Shown: positions 29,308-39,600 of the stretch, one piece after another
Numbering within the stretch: the stretch's first letter is position 1
How the letters are laid out: each line of letters starts with the position of its first letter
DNA from: Candidatus Dadabacteria bacterium
Lineage (GTDB): Bacteria; Bdellovibrionota_C; UBA2361; J046
Length of the DNA: 51,040 nucleotides
Reading direction: 5' to 3'
Assembly: GCA_003696425.1 (NCBI GenBank)
Contig: RFHI01000259.1
Span: 1 to 51,040 of the forward strand
Translations under genes and position numbers: made by a program
Notes under the pieces: model-generated
What the model saw: the letters and a program-made list of their open reading frames with translations, nothing else
Told to the model about the DNA's origin: nothing
The model's database searches: none

Positions 29308-29790
29308 ATGGCACATCGCACTATTCAGGCTGAAACCGATGCTTCAGGCGCAAAGTTTGCCGTGGTAGCCGGGCGTTTTAACAGTTTTATTTCAGAAAAA
29401 CTTGTTGATGGTGCCATAAAAGCTCTGGTTGAATGCGGAGCTTCAGATGATGCCGTGACAGTTGTATGGGTGCCTGGAAGTTACGAAATCCCTTTAATAA
29501 GTAAAAAACTTGCGGAAACAGGGAAGTTCGATGGTGTGGTTGCAGTCGGCGCTGTTATACGTGGAGAAACGCTGCATTTTGAGCTGATTGCCAATGAACT
29601 TTCGCGCGGGCTTATGCAGGTATCAATGGAAACTTCAGTCCCTGTGACTTTTGGAGTTATTACAGCCGATACGGTTGAACAAGCAACTGCCAGAGCCGGT
29701 GGAGAAGCTGGAAACAAGGGCGCAGAGGCTGCGGTTGCCGCTGTCGAGATGGTAAATGTGTTGCGGACTATTAAGAGAGGTGAGCTATGA
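29308..29790 (+). CDS. ribH: 6,7-dimethyl-8-ribityllumazine synthase
   Basis: VVAGRFNSFISEKLVDGAI, VWVPGSYEIPL, VAVGAVIRGETLHFELIANE, FGVITADTVEQATARAGGEAGNKGAEAA. Confidence 0.95.
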   Translation: MAHRTIQAETDASGAKFAVVAGRFNSFISEKLVDGAIKALVECGASDDAVTVVWVPGSYEIPLISKKLAETGKFDGVVAVGAVIRGETLHFELIANELSRGLMQVSMETSVPVTFGVITADTVEQATARAGGEAGNKGAEAAVAAVEMVNVLRTIKRGEL

Positions 29791-30266
29791 AGTCACGCAG
29801 AAAAGCCAGAGAAGCCGCTTTGCAATTACTTTATATGTGCGATACGGCACGTAATTGGGATCCGCAGCAAATTGATATTTTCTTTGAGGCCTTTGTGCTC
29901 TCTGACGAAGAAAATAGTGAGGTTGAAAGGAAAAACACAAGCTTTTCCCGCCGCTTGATGCGGGGAGTGTGTGAAAATGTTGAATACCTTGATTCAATAA
30001 TTAATCAGGCTTCAACCCGTTGGAGCGTAAGACGTATGGCTCGTGTGGATCGGAATATTATAAGGCTTGCCACTTATGAGCTTGCTTTTGAAGATGAAAT
30101 CCCGACTAACGTCAGTATTAATGAGAGCATAGAAATCGCCAAGCGTTTCGGGACCAAGGATTCACCGGTTTTTGTTAACGGGGTACTTGATCACGTTGCC
30201 AGACTTGTTAAAGAGGGAGCTGCTACTAAAAGTAAGCAGACCATTAAGAAGCTGGCGGTCTCCTGA
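29787..30266 (+). CDS. nusB: Transcription antitermination factor NusB
   Basis: MKSRRKAREAALQLLYMCD, RMARVDRNIIRLATYELAFEDEIPTNVSINESIEIAKRFGTKDSPVFVNGVLDHV. ATGA overlap with ribH. Confidence 0.94.
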   Translation: MKSRRKAREAALQLLYMCDTARNWDPQQIDIFFEAFVLSDEENSEVERKNTSFSRRLMRGVCENVEYLDSIINQASTRWSVRRMARVDRNIIRLATYELAFEDEIPTNVSINESIEIAKRFGTKDSPVFVNGVLDHVARLVKEGAATKSKQTIKKLAVS

Positions 30267-32085
30267 TTTTTGACTGTCTTTTTGGCCGCTGTTGCCTGTT
30301 TCTGTTGCGCTTTCTTTTTTGGGCAAGCTCTACCTGAAGTTCTGCAACTGACCATTCAAACTTTGGATGCTTGCCTGTTTGAACTACAAGCAAACAGGAT
30401 GTTGTTAAAGGCTCAGAAAAATAGAGCGTTACATCACTCTGTCCGCCATAATAGGGGTACCCCTCAGGGGTAACCTGCACAGGACCCTGCCAGTTGGGTT
30501 GACTGTATACCGTTTTATAAGATTTGAATCGATCCATCTGCTTGGTTCTTCCGTGAAAGCATTTGTCGCCAGTCTTTACGGTAATGCCACGTGGAAAATC
30601 AGCAAGATAAATACCCGGATCAAGCTTTAATGCACCAACTTTAAGCGGTTCTTTAAAGTAAATGTGCAGCCACTCGCCACCAATTTGTCGTCCCAGTGCA
30701 GTTGACCAACGTGTAGCGGGATTTGAATCAAACATTTTTTTTAGAACCTTTCGATTATTATGATGTGAGCTATAAACTCTAATAATTTTTCTGCGTTTAA
30801 GCAGGTGCCTAAAAGATAAAATCCTCTTTCGGTGCTTAATAGCCCAGATGCCCTCATTTAAGATTACATTGAGTGATGGGGAAGCAATGATCTTGCGTTC
30901 TTCTGCGCCGGAAGCAGCGTAGATGCTATGTGGCGCTTGCTTCTGCAGAATTGCCGCAGGCTGCTCCCCTGCCTTTGTGGCTAACAGAACTGCAATAAAT
31001 ACTGGTAGAACAGTTGCAACTGCAATATGGCTCCTTAAACTTAGCTCTGCAAAATAAATAATGGCCAGTGAAAAAAAGATCGGTAAAAGTGGAATAAAAA
31101 ACAATCCTGGCAGCAATCGCCCTATTACCGCTACTGGCATAATAGAGGCAATCGATTCAGCGGGAAGTGAATCCAGCAAAGAATTTCCGGCCAGCAGGCA
31201 GAGAATAACAAGTGTATCTCGCGTAGCCTTGTTTGAGTTATACAGGATGATTAGTAAAATCAAGGCAACTAAAGTCAGAAGAAGTGAAGGTGCAAAGTAA
31301 ATAGATTTTAATCCTGCACGATTAATAAACGGAATTGATGGAGCTGAACTGATTAGTGGTGTAATAATGCCGGGTAGTCCATCGTCCGGTACCACATGAG
31401 CCAAAAAAGGGTAGTCCGGGATATGGGGCGCAGGGAAAACTATACCCGTGTAAAACATTATTGCCCCCGATGTCAAAAGGACCAGTTTAACTGTTGTATT
31501 AATGGGGGAGCTGTGTTCTTTAGAATAAAGAGCAATGAGCAGCGCCAGGATGTAAAGTAATAACGCCAGCGGGCCAGTTGCCAGTGCAGATACAGGAGCT
31601 GCTAAAACCACCAGCAGTTTCCACAGCAGCGCTGAATGTTGTGAGTTTAGTAGCTTGTCTAAAATGACACTTAGCAGCGCAAACCAGCTGATAGAAGCCA
31701 GTACGACCCGATCGCTTCCGAAAAGGATAATTACTGCGCAAGTAAGCAATAGAGTCCCTGGAGCCGCTAGGAGTCTTCTATCTGTTGGTAATTTAAAAAA
31801 TAAAAATATATAAACTGATACAAATAAAATAAATACCTCTGCTAGCAGGTAAGCCTTACTCGGTTGGGCCAATAATTGTTGCAGGACCTCGCCGATCAGC
31901 CTCAGAATTGGGCCGTCACGCCAGAGGTGATAAGCATTGTGGGTTGCGCTTGCAATAGTGTAAATACTGCCATCAACAGGTTTTAGCGGATAGGTAAGAT
32001 AAGGATCAAGTAAAGGTGCACAGAGCAGATATGCAAACCATAATGCAATCAGCAGGTAAATCGGTGATAAAATATATTTATTCAT
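30244..32085 (-). CDS. Integral membrane protein with C-terminal discoidin/F5-8C-like domain
   Basis: 613 aa, about ten hydrophobic segments, then FDSNPATRWSTALGRQIGGEWLHIYFKEPLKVGALKLDPGIYLADFPRGITVKTG, a pattern typical of F5/8 type C domains. Basic C-terminal tail. Confidence 0.6.
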   Translation of the reverse strand: MNKYILSPIYLLIALWFAYLLCAPLLDPYLTYPLKPVDGSIYTIASATHNAYHLWRDGPILRLIGEVLQQLLAQPSKAYLLAEVFILFVSVYIFLFFKLPTDRRLLAAPGTLLLTCAVIILFGSDRVVLASISWFALLSVILDKLLNSQHSALLWKLLVVLAAPVSALATGPLALLLYILALLIALYSKEHSSPINTTVKLVLLTSGAIMFYTGIVFPAPHIPDYPFLAHVVPDDGLPGIITPLISSAPSIPFINRAGLKSIYFAPSLLLTLVALILLIILYNSNKATRDTLVILCLLAGNSLLDSLPAESIASIMPVAVIGRLLPGLFFIPLLPIFFSLAIIYFAELSLRSHIAVATVLPVFIAVLLATKAGEQPAAILQKQAPHSIYAASGAEERKIIASPSLNVILNEGIWAIKHRKRILSFRHLLKRRKIIRVYSSHHNNRKVLKKMFDSNPATRWSTALGRQIGGEWLHIYFKEPLKVGALKLDPGIYLADFPRGITVKTGDKCFHGRTKQMDRFKSYKTVYSQPNWQGPVQVTPEGYPYYGGQSDVTLYFSEPLTTSCLLVVQTGKHPKFEWSVAELQVELAQKRKRNRNRQQRPKRQSKIRRPPAS

Positions 32086-34307
32086 GACCTGAAAAGTAAT
32101 CTCCGATAAGCTGGCATGCTTTTCAAAGTGATCGTACGGTTAAGCGGACAATTTTCAAGCTCCACAAGCACCACCTCTGGTGCTGCTTGGTATGGTTTGA
32201 CTGCACATCCAGTAGCCTCAAGAAACGGAAAGTAATTGTATTTAATAACTGCATCTTTACTTTTCAGCTTAAGGGTTACTGAGTTTGAATTTTGTTGCAG
32301 CACCTTACCCTGGCCCTTTAAAAAGTAAGAACTCTTGAAATCCTTACGAACAAAGAGGTGAAACCTGCCTTCTGTGGCCACCCGCACAAACTTTTCAGGG
32401 TGGTTTGTAAAAAATTTTTTCCAGCGCCGTTCATGTGCAAAGATTGCTGATACATTGTACAGATCCAGGTACTCTTCGATTCCTTCAAGTCTTCTATTAA
32501 TAAAGCTGTGCGGGAATAACTGCTTATACCTCCACAGATTGTGCACGTAGCTTGAGGCCATAAGAGGCTTGCCGGTCAAATATGCAAGTGGCGCCAGATG
32601 AGCATGGTTTAACTCGTGCAGCACAAAGCCGGAAAAGGCGATACGTCCACCAACTGAAAGATTCCGAATAGTTTCTATCAGGTGATCGGTTTTTGGTTCT
32701 TTAAAGTAATATTTTACCAGTGAATGATTAACAGTAATAGCTGCGGTCGCAAGTGGACCGCTTAACAGAAATCCACTAATAAGGGCCACAAGGGAACGGC
32801 TTATTATTCCTGACTTTTCTGTCACATTTCTTTTCATTAAAGTTGAGATTGCAGCAGCAGCAGGAATACATGCGATTATTTGTAATATCACCAGCATGCG
32901 ATCCAACTCAAGCTGTGGTTTTAGAGGAGATAATCCAGCCCCCATTATTAGAAGCCAAAGCGATGTAGCGGCAATAAGCCAGCCAGACAGGCCCCCGATT
33001 AATGTCAGACCTGGCAGCAACATAAAAATAAGCAAAGGATTTGTCGAAATAGTTTTTTCACGTAAAGCTTTCAGGCTATCTTTTAAATTCAAGCTAGCTG
33101 CATTTTTTTTAAATGTTTTGTGCTGGCCTGTCAGAGATGCTTCCGCCTCCTGAGCCATGCTGGTATAAGCCGGCTTTTCGGATTTTATAAATTTAGAAAC
33201 GTTTGATACTGACCAGAAAATGGAGATCCATGGAAGATTAATCGCGATAATTGCGACAGCCAGAGGAATTAGCAGACGTTTTTTTAACAGAGCACCGCGG
33301 CCGCAAAAGGCCATTACAACTTTTGCTAAACCAATCAACATAGCCGGGATAAGTACCAGCCCCGAAGGCGACCATAACAACACCAGAGAAAACAGCAGTA
33401 CATACAAAATAGCTTCAGTCAAGGTTAACCTAATATGCTCATTCAACAATCTGCAGGTAAGCGCTAAAAGAAGTGGAAGTAGCGAGGTGCTTGTTACAAA
33501 TCCCATGGTGCCATACTTTAAACCCCACTCAAACCATGTCAGGCTGGTTGAAACCGACAGGATCGAAGCAATTGCCGGGGCGGGATGCTTGAGATTCACA
33601 AGCCTGCAAGCGCAGTACGAGGAAAGCGGCAGCAGCACAAATAATACACCCACCACGATAAAATTATATATCTGCTCAACGGGGTAGAGATAGATAAGCG
33701 GAGAGAAGAGTAAAAACACATTAAGCGCGCCCGTAGCAAAAAAATCGCGGTTATCTATTCCGCCATTCCAGAATGGATTGTAAAAGGGGATAGAAGGAAA
33801 ATTTTCTTTTAGAAGTTCCAGTCTATACAGAAAAGTGGAGTGATCGTCAGAGAATATAAGGCGGCCAGCGCTCTCCCAGAAAAAACAACCTATACACAGT
33901 GTGATCGCCAAAATGGCAGTTACGGGTAAACTTTGTTCGGGAGCTTTATTGACAAAGAAAAAACTGCAGAGCGACATGAAAATTATCTCTCCGCGGATGG
34001 AAGGGCCTTGAAAAAAATTGTAGCGGTGGTTTAGCCAGTCGCTGAGAAAAACCAGACAAATTGCGAACGCAAAGAGCTCTAACATTATCAGGCGACCTGA
34101 CAGGTTTAAGCCGTTCAGTAGTATGCCCAGAACGCAGAGAATCGCTCCCGATACCAGCACTGCTTTTGCGTTGGAATAAAGTGTTAACCCGTTGTGATCC
34201 CATAGGGCAAGGGATTTGATGGAGAGAGAAAATATAAAAAGCAGTAGTCCACCTGATACTAGCAGGGTTGCGAATCTATTTTTTGTATCGTAGCCGGAAT
34301 GTTCCAT
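32082..34307 (-). CDS. Large multi-TM membrane protein, GT-C-like
   Basis: 741 aa, more than ten hydrophobic segments, SDDHSTFLYRLELLKENFPSIPFYNPFWNGGIDNR. Its stop overlaps the start of the downstream gene (ATGA). Confidence 0.6.
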   Translation of the reverse strand: MEHSGYDTKNRFATLLVSGGLLLFIFSLSIKSLALWDHNGLTLYSNAKAVLVSGAILCVLGILLNGLNLSGRLIMLELFAFAICLVFLSDWLNHRYNFFQGPSIRGEIIFMSLCSFFFVNKAPEQSLPVTAILAITLCIGCFFWESAGRLIFSDDHSTFLYRLELLKENFPSIPFYNPFWNGGIDNRDFFATGALNVFLLFSPLIYLYPVEQIYNFIVVGVLFVLLPLSSYCACRLVNLKHPAPAIASILSVSTSLTWFEWGLKYGTMGFVTSTSLLPLLLALTCRLLNEHIRLTLTEAILYVLLFSLVLLWSPSGLVLIPAMLIGLAKVVMAFCGRGALLKKRLLIPLAVAIIAINLPWISIFWSVSNVSKFIKSEKPAYTSMAQEAEASLTGQHKTFKKNAASLNLKDSLKALREKTISTNPLLIFMLLPGLTLIGGLSGWLIAATSLWLLIMGAGLSPLKPQLELDRMLVILQIIACIPAAAAISTLMKRNVTEKSGIISRSLVALISGFLLSGPLATAAITVNHSLVKYYFKEPKTDHLIETIRNLSVGGRIAFSGFVLHELNHAHLAPLAYLTGKPLMASSYVHNLWRYKQLFPHSFINRRLEGIEEYLDLYNVSAIFAHERRWKKFFTNHPEKFVRVATEGRFHLFVRKDFKSSYFLKGQGKVLQQNSNSVTLKLKSKDAVIKYNYFPFLEATGCAVKPYQAAPEVVLVELENCPLNRTITLKSMPAYRRLLFRS

Positions 34308-34366
34308 TCCGGCTATTATAGTGGCTGATTACACGATGATAAAGGGTTGCAATGACAGATCCGGCA

Positions 34367-35434
34367 TCAATGGGCAATCTTGTCCAAACCAAGCTCCCTG
34401 TAAAAGGGATCGAAGTTAAAGACAGCTTCAGCAAAACAGTCCAAAGCCTGGTCGTTATCGTGCTTATTTAAAGCTTCAAGGCCCTGCTCAAGGCGGGAGT
34501 TAATAAGTTCCAGGTTGTCCGGATTAAAGGTGATATAGCGGTTCTTACCGGAACGCGATGTTTTACGAAGTTCATACTGCTGAAGACTTGACACCAGATT
34601 GGCTACAGCTCCAAGTGTTTCTCCTTTTCTTAAAGAGATTAAGGCGCGTAAGGCCAGGGAGCGGGGACTCTCATCAAGGGTGTCTCCTAACTGCAAGCAC
34701 TCTAATGCAAGATCCAGGCTGCCGAGACTTATAAAGTGAGCAGCAAGGGTGTGGTAACAAAGAGCTGCGCACTCTTCCTGGTGAGAATCCCAAGCCTTAT
34801 CAGGAAAGAGCTCTTCTATATTGCAAATATTAACCGCGTTATGCAGGGCACGACTCAAACTTTGCTCATCAAGAGGCGCTGAATCCTGCCCTGATTCTGA
34901 ACAGGACGACCTGATTAGCTGCTGTCCGGAGTTCAAAGCTGCAATCATAGCCGCCATGATGAAATCTGTAGCATTCTCTATCTGAAGCTCTGAGTTTAGT
35001 GTTCCTTGCAGTTCTGTTGTGATGCTTATATGTGCTGCAGGAGCGCTTGGTCGTCTCATTATGTAACCAACCAGCATATCTGTATTATTGATCGGAAATT
35101 CAGGGGAGTTCCCTTCTATAGCTGTAAAGAGTAGGGCATCATTGGTAAGCTCGCTGGCTTCAGCGATTAATGCTTCAACGGCCTCGCTATTCCAGACAGC
35201 AGCATCAATAATCACAAGTCGGTTGGCGTTACCGTTGTTAGTTACATTTGAGATTGCCTCGAGTATTGAGACATGGGCCGGATTAAATACAACAACATCT
35301 TTTAACAGCCGATCCTGATTAATGGTACCAATAACGCTTACGTCACTTACAGCGTCCGCACCAGACAGACCGTTAATTACCTCTACGATCCGATTATCGT
35401 TAGCTCCGTTCTGAATAACAATAACGCTCGACAT
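34367..35434 (-). CDS. Hypothetical protein with TPR-like C-terminal region
   Basis: 355 aa; CYHTLAAHFISLGSLDLALECLQLGDTLDESPRSLALRALISLRKGETLGAVANL and HDNDQALDCFAEAVFNFDPF look like helical TPR-type repeats. Confidence 0.5.
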   Translation of the reverse strand: MSSVIVIQNGANDNRIVEVINGLSGADAVSDVSVIGTINQDRLLKDVVVFNPAHVSILEAISNVTNNGNANRLVIIDAAVWNSEAVEALIAEASELTNDALLFTAIEGNSPEFPINNTDMLVGYIMRRPSAPAAHISITTELQGTLNSELQIENATDFIMAAMIAALNSGQQLIRSSCSESGQDSAPLDEQSLSRALHNAVNICNIEELFPDKAWDSHQEECAALCYHTLAAHFISLGSLDLALECLQLGDTLDESPRSLALRALISLRKGETLGAVANLVSSLQQYELRKTSRSGKNRYITFNPDNLELINSRLEQGLEALNKHDNDQALDCFAEAVFNFDPFYRELGLDKIAH

Positions 35435-35937
35435 GACTAACCTCTAACTAACATAACACGCACTTCCTGTGCTGTCCCGTATTAAAATAGCTTTTCGCTG
35501 CCGTCCTGCAGCAATAATAACCTTCTTAGTGCTTTTTGATGCAGCGACCGAAAGAAAGGGTACAAAATTCAACTATTTTTAGACATCTACTTGAAATTAC
35601 AAACAAAAATTTTGCCTGTTACATGCAGTGGCTTCTGAGGCCAGGCAGTGGTTATTCTAGTAGAATGAATGTTTTAAAGATTTTTTTAAATGGATTAAGA
35701 ATGTTAGCTTGACTATTGAAAGCGGGGTCGGCGTGGGGTCACTTTATCATTTCTGGTTGTTTTAAAACCTAATAATATAAACGGGTAACAGGGTAGAGCA
35801 TCTTTATCGGCGGCACCGGTTCTAATTCGAATTTAACTTTTTTAGAAATTTGGTTTTAAGCCAGCGAGGGTGATTTGTTGTCTGCTATTAGGCGGAGGGG
35901 GACGAACCGTAAGTATTTATTTTAGCAGGAGCATCTC

Positions 35938-36411
35938 GTGGAAACTTTTAAAAAAGTCTTTTTAAATGGGAATGTCAGGCATAGCAGCTTAATGAAACGT
36001 AAAATAAGTGACCTTTTTGATACGGGTATAGTTTCGATAAGCGCAGATGCGTCGTTGCATGATGCGTTGGAAAAGCTTATCGAATTTGATGCCCAGGAAG
36101 CGCTGGTTCAGGATTCGCCTGATACCATTGAAGGGGTTTTATATAAATCTTCTATTTTGAAGCTACTTGATACTCCGGGTAGTGATCCATTTAATTTTAA
36201 GGTTCGCAGTCTTGTCGATCGTCGTATGTGTCTTGAGCCTGATACTGCTACGTTTGGTGAGATTGTCTCAAGAATGGCGCTGGGGCTTTGCCGCTCAACA
36301 GTTGTCGTTGATCGGCTTGGCAGACCCGTTCAGATTTTAACACCCGCCAAGCTTTTATCGCTTCTCGGAGGAACTCACTATCCAGTTCCCGCTGAAAAGG
36401 CATACTCCTGA
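35938..36411 (+). CDS. CBS-domain protein
   Basis: GTG start; KISDLFDTGIVSISADASLHDALEKLIEFDAQEALVQD and STVVVDRLGRPVQILTPAKLLSLLG. Confidence 0.65.
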   Translation: METFKKVFLNGNVRHSSLMKRKISDLFDTGIVSISADASLHDALEKLIEFDAQEALVQDSPDTIEGVLYKSSILKLLDTPGSDPFNFKVRSLVDRRMCLEPDTATFGEIVSRMALGLCRSTVVVDRLGRPVQILTPAKLLSLLGGTHYPVPAEKAYS

Positions 36412-36607
36412 AACAGTGTGTCATTGTATTGTCTATGATTTCAGATTACGGAGATAGCTACCTTCAGAAAAACCAGGAGTATCATTAAATGTTACTTCCA
36501 CAGGTTCGTGTTCCCCGGTGTTTCTCCCCTCAATAGTGGCAAGCGCACATTACTTTGCTGATAAGGGAACGATTATACTCAGCGTTAGCTGCGTGTAAAA
36601 ACAAACT

Positions 36608-36621
36608 GCGCTGGCCAGCGC
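36608..36621. repeat. Perfect 14-bp palindrome between convergent genes
   Basis: GCGCTGGCCAGCGC is its own reverse complement; it lies just beyond the 3' end of the fusion gene. Confidence 0.5.
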
Positions 36622-36651
36622 TCAATGTGCAGCCGGCACGCTGGTGCATTA

Positions 36652-39600
36652 TTAAAACGCACTTCCTATGCTGAAGTGGAAACGAAACGACGGCTCACCA
36701 GCGCGCTCATCGAGCGGATGACCTATGTCAAAACCGATTGGACCAATTGGTGAGAGATAACGAATTCCAATTCCAGCGCTTTCCCTCAGATCCCCGGAAG
36801 ATATCGAGCGATCCTTTAAGAAGACCGTGCCTGCATCAAAGAAGCCGATTAAAGAGGTGAAATCATTTAATCTGTAACGAAGCTCTGTGTTTTGCTGCAG
36901 CAGTAAATCCCCACCAATAACGCTCCCAGCGACTCCGCGCGGTCCAAGTGAGTTTTCCCTGAATCCTCGGACTGAAGTTCGACCACCGAGATAATATCTC
37001 TGACTTATAGGAACATTGTCTGTGCCGTTAAATGTCCACAGTGATCCGGCTCTGGAGTTAAATGCAAAAGAGATACGGCGATCAAATAAAGGTAGTGGTT
37101 TAATAAAAGAAAATTTACCCTCCAGTCCAAAATAACTTGCATCAGAACCTAATTTTTTGGTGGCCAGCAATGCATCTAGCGAGAGATTAAACCCACGCGT
37201 TGGATTAAGGCGGCTATCACGACGGTCATAGTTTAAAGATGCGCTAACGAAACTGAGCTTGACTGTACCGGTATCGAACTTTCCAATAACTGCATCAGGG
37301 GAGACGTTATCAAGGTTCTCTTCAAGTAAAGTGTGGCCAAGAGATAGATCAAAATCATCACTAAAGGATCTTAATACGAACGAAGTCAGCGAGATGCGGT
37401 CAAGATCAAATTCCTGATTAGCAAGTTCCAGCTTTTGATATCTGAGATCTTCTGTTAGCCGGTAATTACTATCAAACAAAAATGGGTCTGAATAACGCAG
37501 ACTTGCAATGCCTTCAGTTACAGACGCGACAGTAGGGTCATAATAAAGATCGGCTCTCATAGCAAGGCCGCGGCCATCTGCAAAAATACCGCGATCTGTA
37601 AATTCGCCAAAAAGATGTGTTCCAAATTCAGAGTGGACACCGCCACCGATTTCAAGTGTATGGAGCGAACGCTCTATAACTGTGACTGTCAGCTGCTCAG
37701 TTGGCTGATCAAGAGAGCCGTCGGACGGTTCAAATTGAACTCGTGAAAATAATCCCAGTCGCAATAATCGCTTACGCGATAGATCAATTAACTCCTGATC
37801 CCACGGGTCTCCCGCTTGCACCAATAGTCGACTTTTAATTACTGAAACATCAATATTTTGAGCGCCCTTAATAATAATAGAGCTTATCCTTGTCCGCTTG
37901 CCGGGATTGATTAAGAGAACAGCCGGTTCATTGGAAGCCTTCATCTGAGTAGTTATTTCGGCCTTCAAGTAGCCGGCACGTATAAGTTTTTCAAGCAGTG
38001 TTTCAATATAGCTATTGATTTTTGGCACTGAAATGGGTTTATCAGGTTTTTTCGGTAGTTGAATTTTATCGGGCCAGTTTTCAGTTATTATTTTGCTGGC
38101 TATCAGCCTGTCCCCTTCGGAAATGTGATAAATGATTTTTACACTTCGCTCGTCTTGATTAGGTACGATTCGATACTTAACCATCGCTGCAGGAAACCCC
38201 TGCCAGACATAAACCTCTTTAATCGCCTCACTGTTGTGTCTTAGCATTTCATCTACAGCAAACTCAGGGCTTAAAATATCATCGCTAAATTCTGGAAAGC
38301 GCTCTTCGATCAACTTCGAGAGATTTTCCGAACTTAGCGACTTATTTCCTTTAAACTCAACTCCTGAAACCGGGACGCGCTCTTCTTCTATGATATTTAT
38401 CCTGTAATTTATACGATTATCAGTGCTAACATCCCTGGTGTAGCTAATGGTTGCATAAAGGTAGCCGGCTTCTCGGTATAGTCGTTCAATATTTTCAATT
38501 AATATATTGATTGTGTTAGCACCAAATGGTTGTTTGCGTTTAAAAAGATTAATGGTGTTTAGGAAATCGTTTGCAGAGAATACCGTGTTGCCGCTGAAAT
38601 AAAAGCTCACCGGCGCACCACTATAAACACTGAGCACAAGCTTGGCTCTGGAGCCGCGCAGTTTTTTATACTCTGCTGAAACGCGTGCCCCAATGAAACC
38701 TTCAGAGCGTAATTTGTGTAAGACCAAATTCTGGATTTTGGTCAGATACTGGCGAGTAGCGACTGTGTTTTTTGCTGGTTGATCTACAATGTTATTAACA
38801 AACTTAGGGAGGTTTTCACCTCTTATTATAATTTTAGAAATTGTATAAATTGTACCTTCCTTAACGGTTATAGATAGTTTTTTGCAATAGTCTCCCCCAA
38901 GCTCGCACTTGACCAGAGCAATAGCATCCATGTATCCGGTATTGTGGTAATAATCTTCAATGCTGCGTTTGATCTTATCAAGAGCGCTTTCAGGTATACG
39001 CGATGTGTTGTTTAGCCTTAAATGTGTAAGCAGCTTTCCCCTTGAAATGGCTTTATTGCCATTAATGTTTATTTCTAAAAGTTTTTTCTGCGAGCTTAAA
39101 ATAGTGTATGTTAGGTCAAGGGCCAGTGCATCACGCTGATTATTGTCGACTGTTTGCAACATGCCGGCAAGATTCAATTCATCAGTAAGATCGTAGCTTA
39201 GGACCAGGGACGATTCGGAGTTGGCCGCACTGATAAAGCTCTTGGCAATTATTGCAAGCCGGTTGCTAAGATTTTTTTGTGCTATTATTTGAGGTTCAAT
39301 AACGCCACGACGTCTGTTGTAATTAGGTTCAAGTGAAAGTGTGTCAATAGATGTCAGTCGTGAGAACAGCGCGCCGAGTAGAGAGCTTTCTGAGGAATCT
39401 TCTGCATCCAGGAGAAGAGGCTCGAAATCCCGCTCTGCTGAGCCTGCTCTGGTTTGCCTTATATCCCGCCCGCCAGTCGTAATTAAGGTTAGCAGTTCTT
39501 TTTGAGAATATGGGCTGTCAGAACTTAGTTCAATCGTAGGCGACGTTAGTGGTCCGTGTGCTTCGAGAATAACAAGAATATTATCCCCTTCTCTCGATCT

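Noticed and set aside
34367-35434. Idea that the 355-aa protein is a glycosyltransferase
   Set aside because: No GT motif is visible; only TPR-like helices can be supported.
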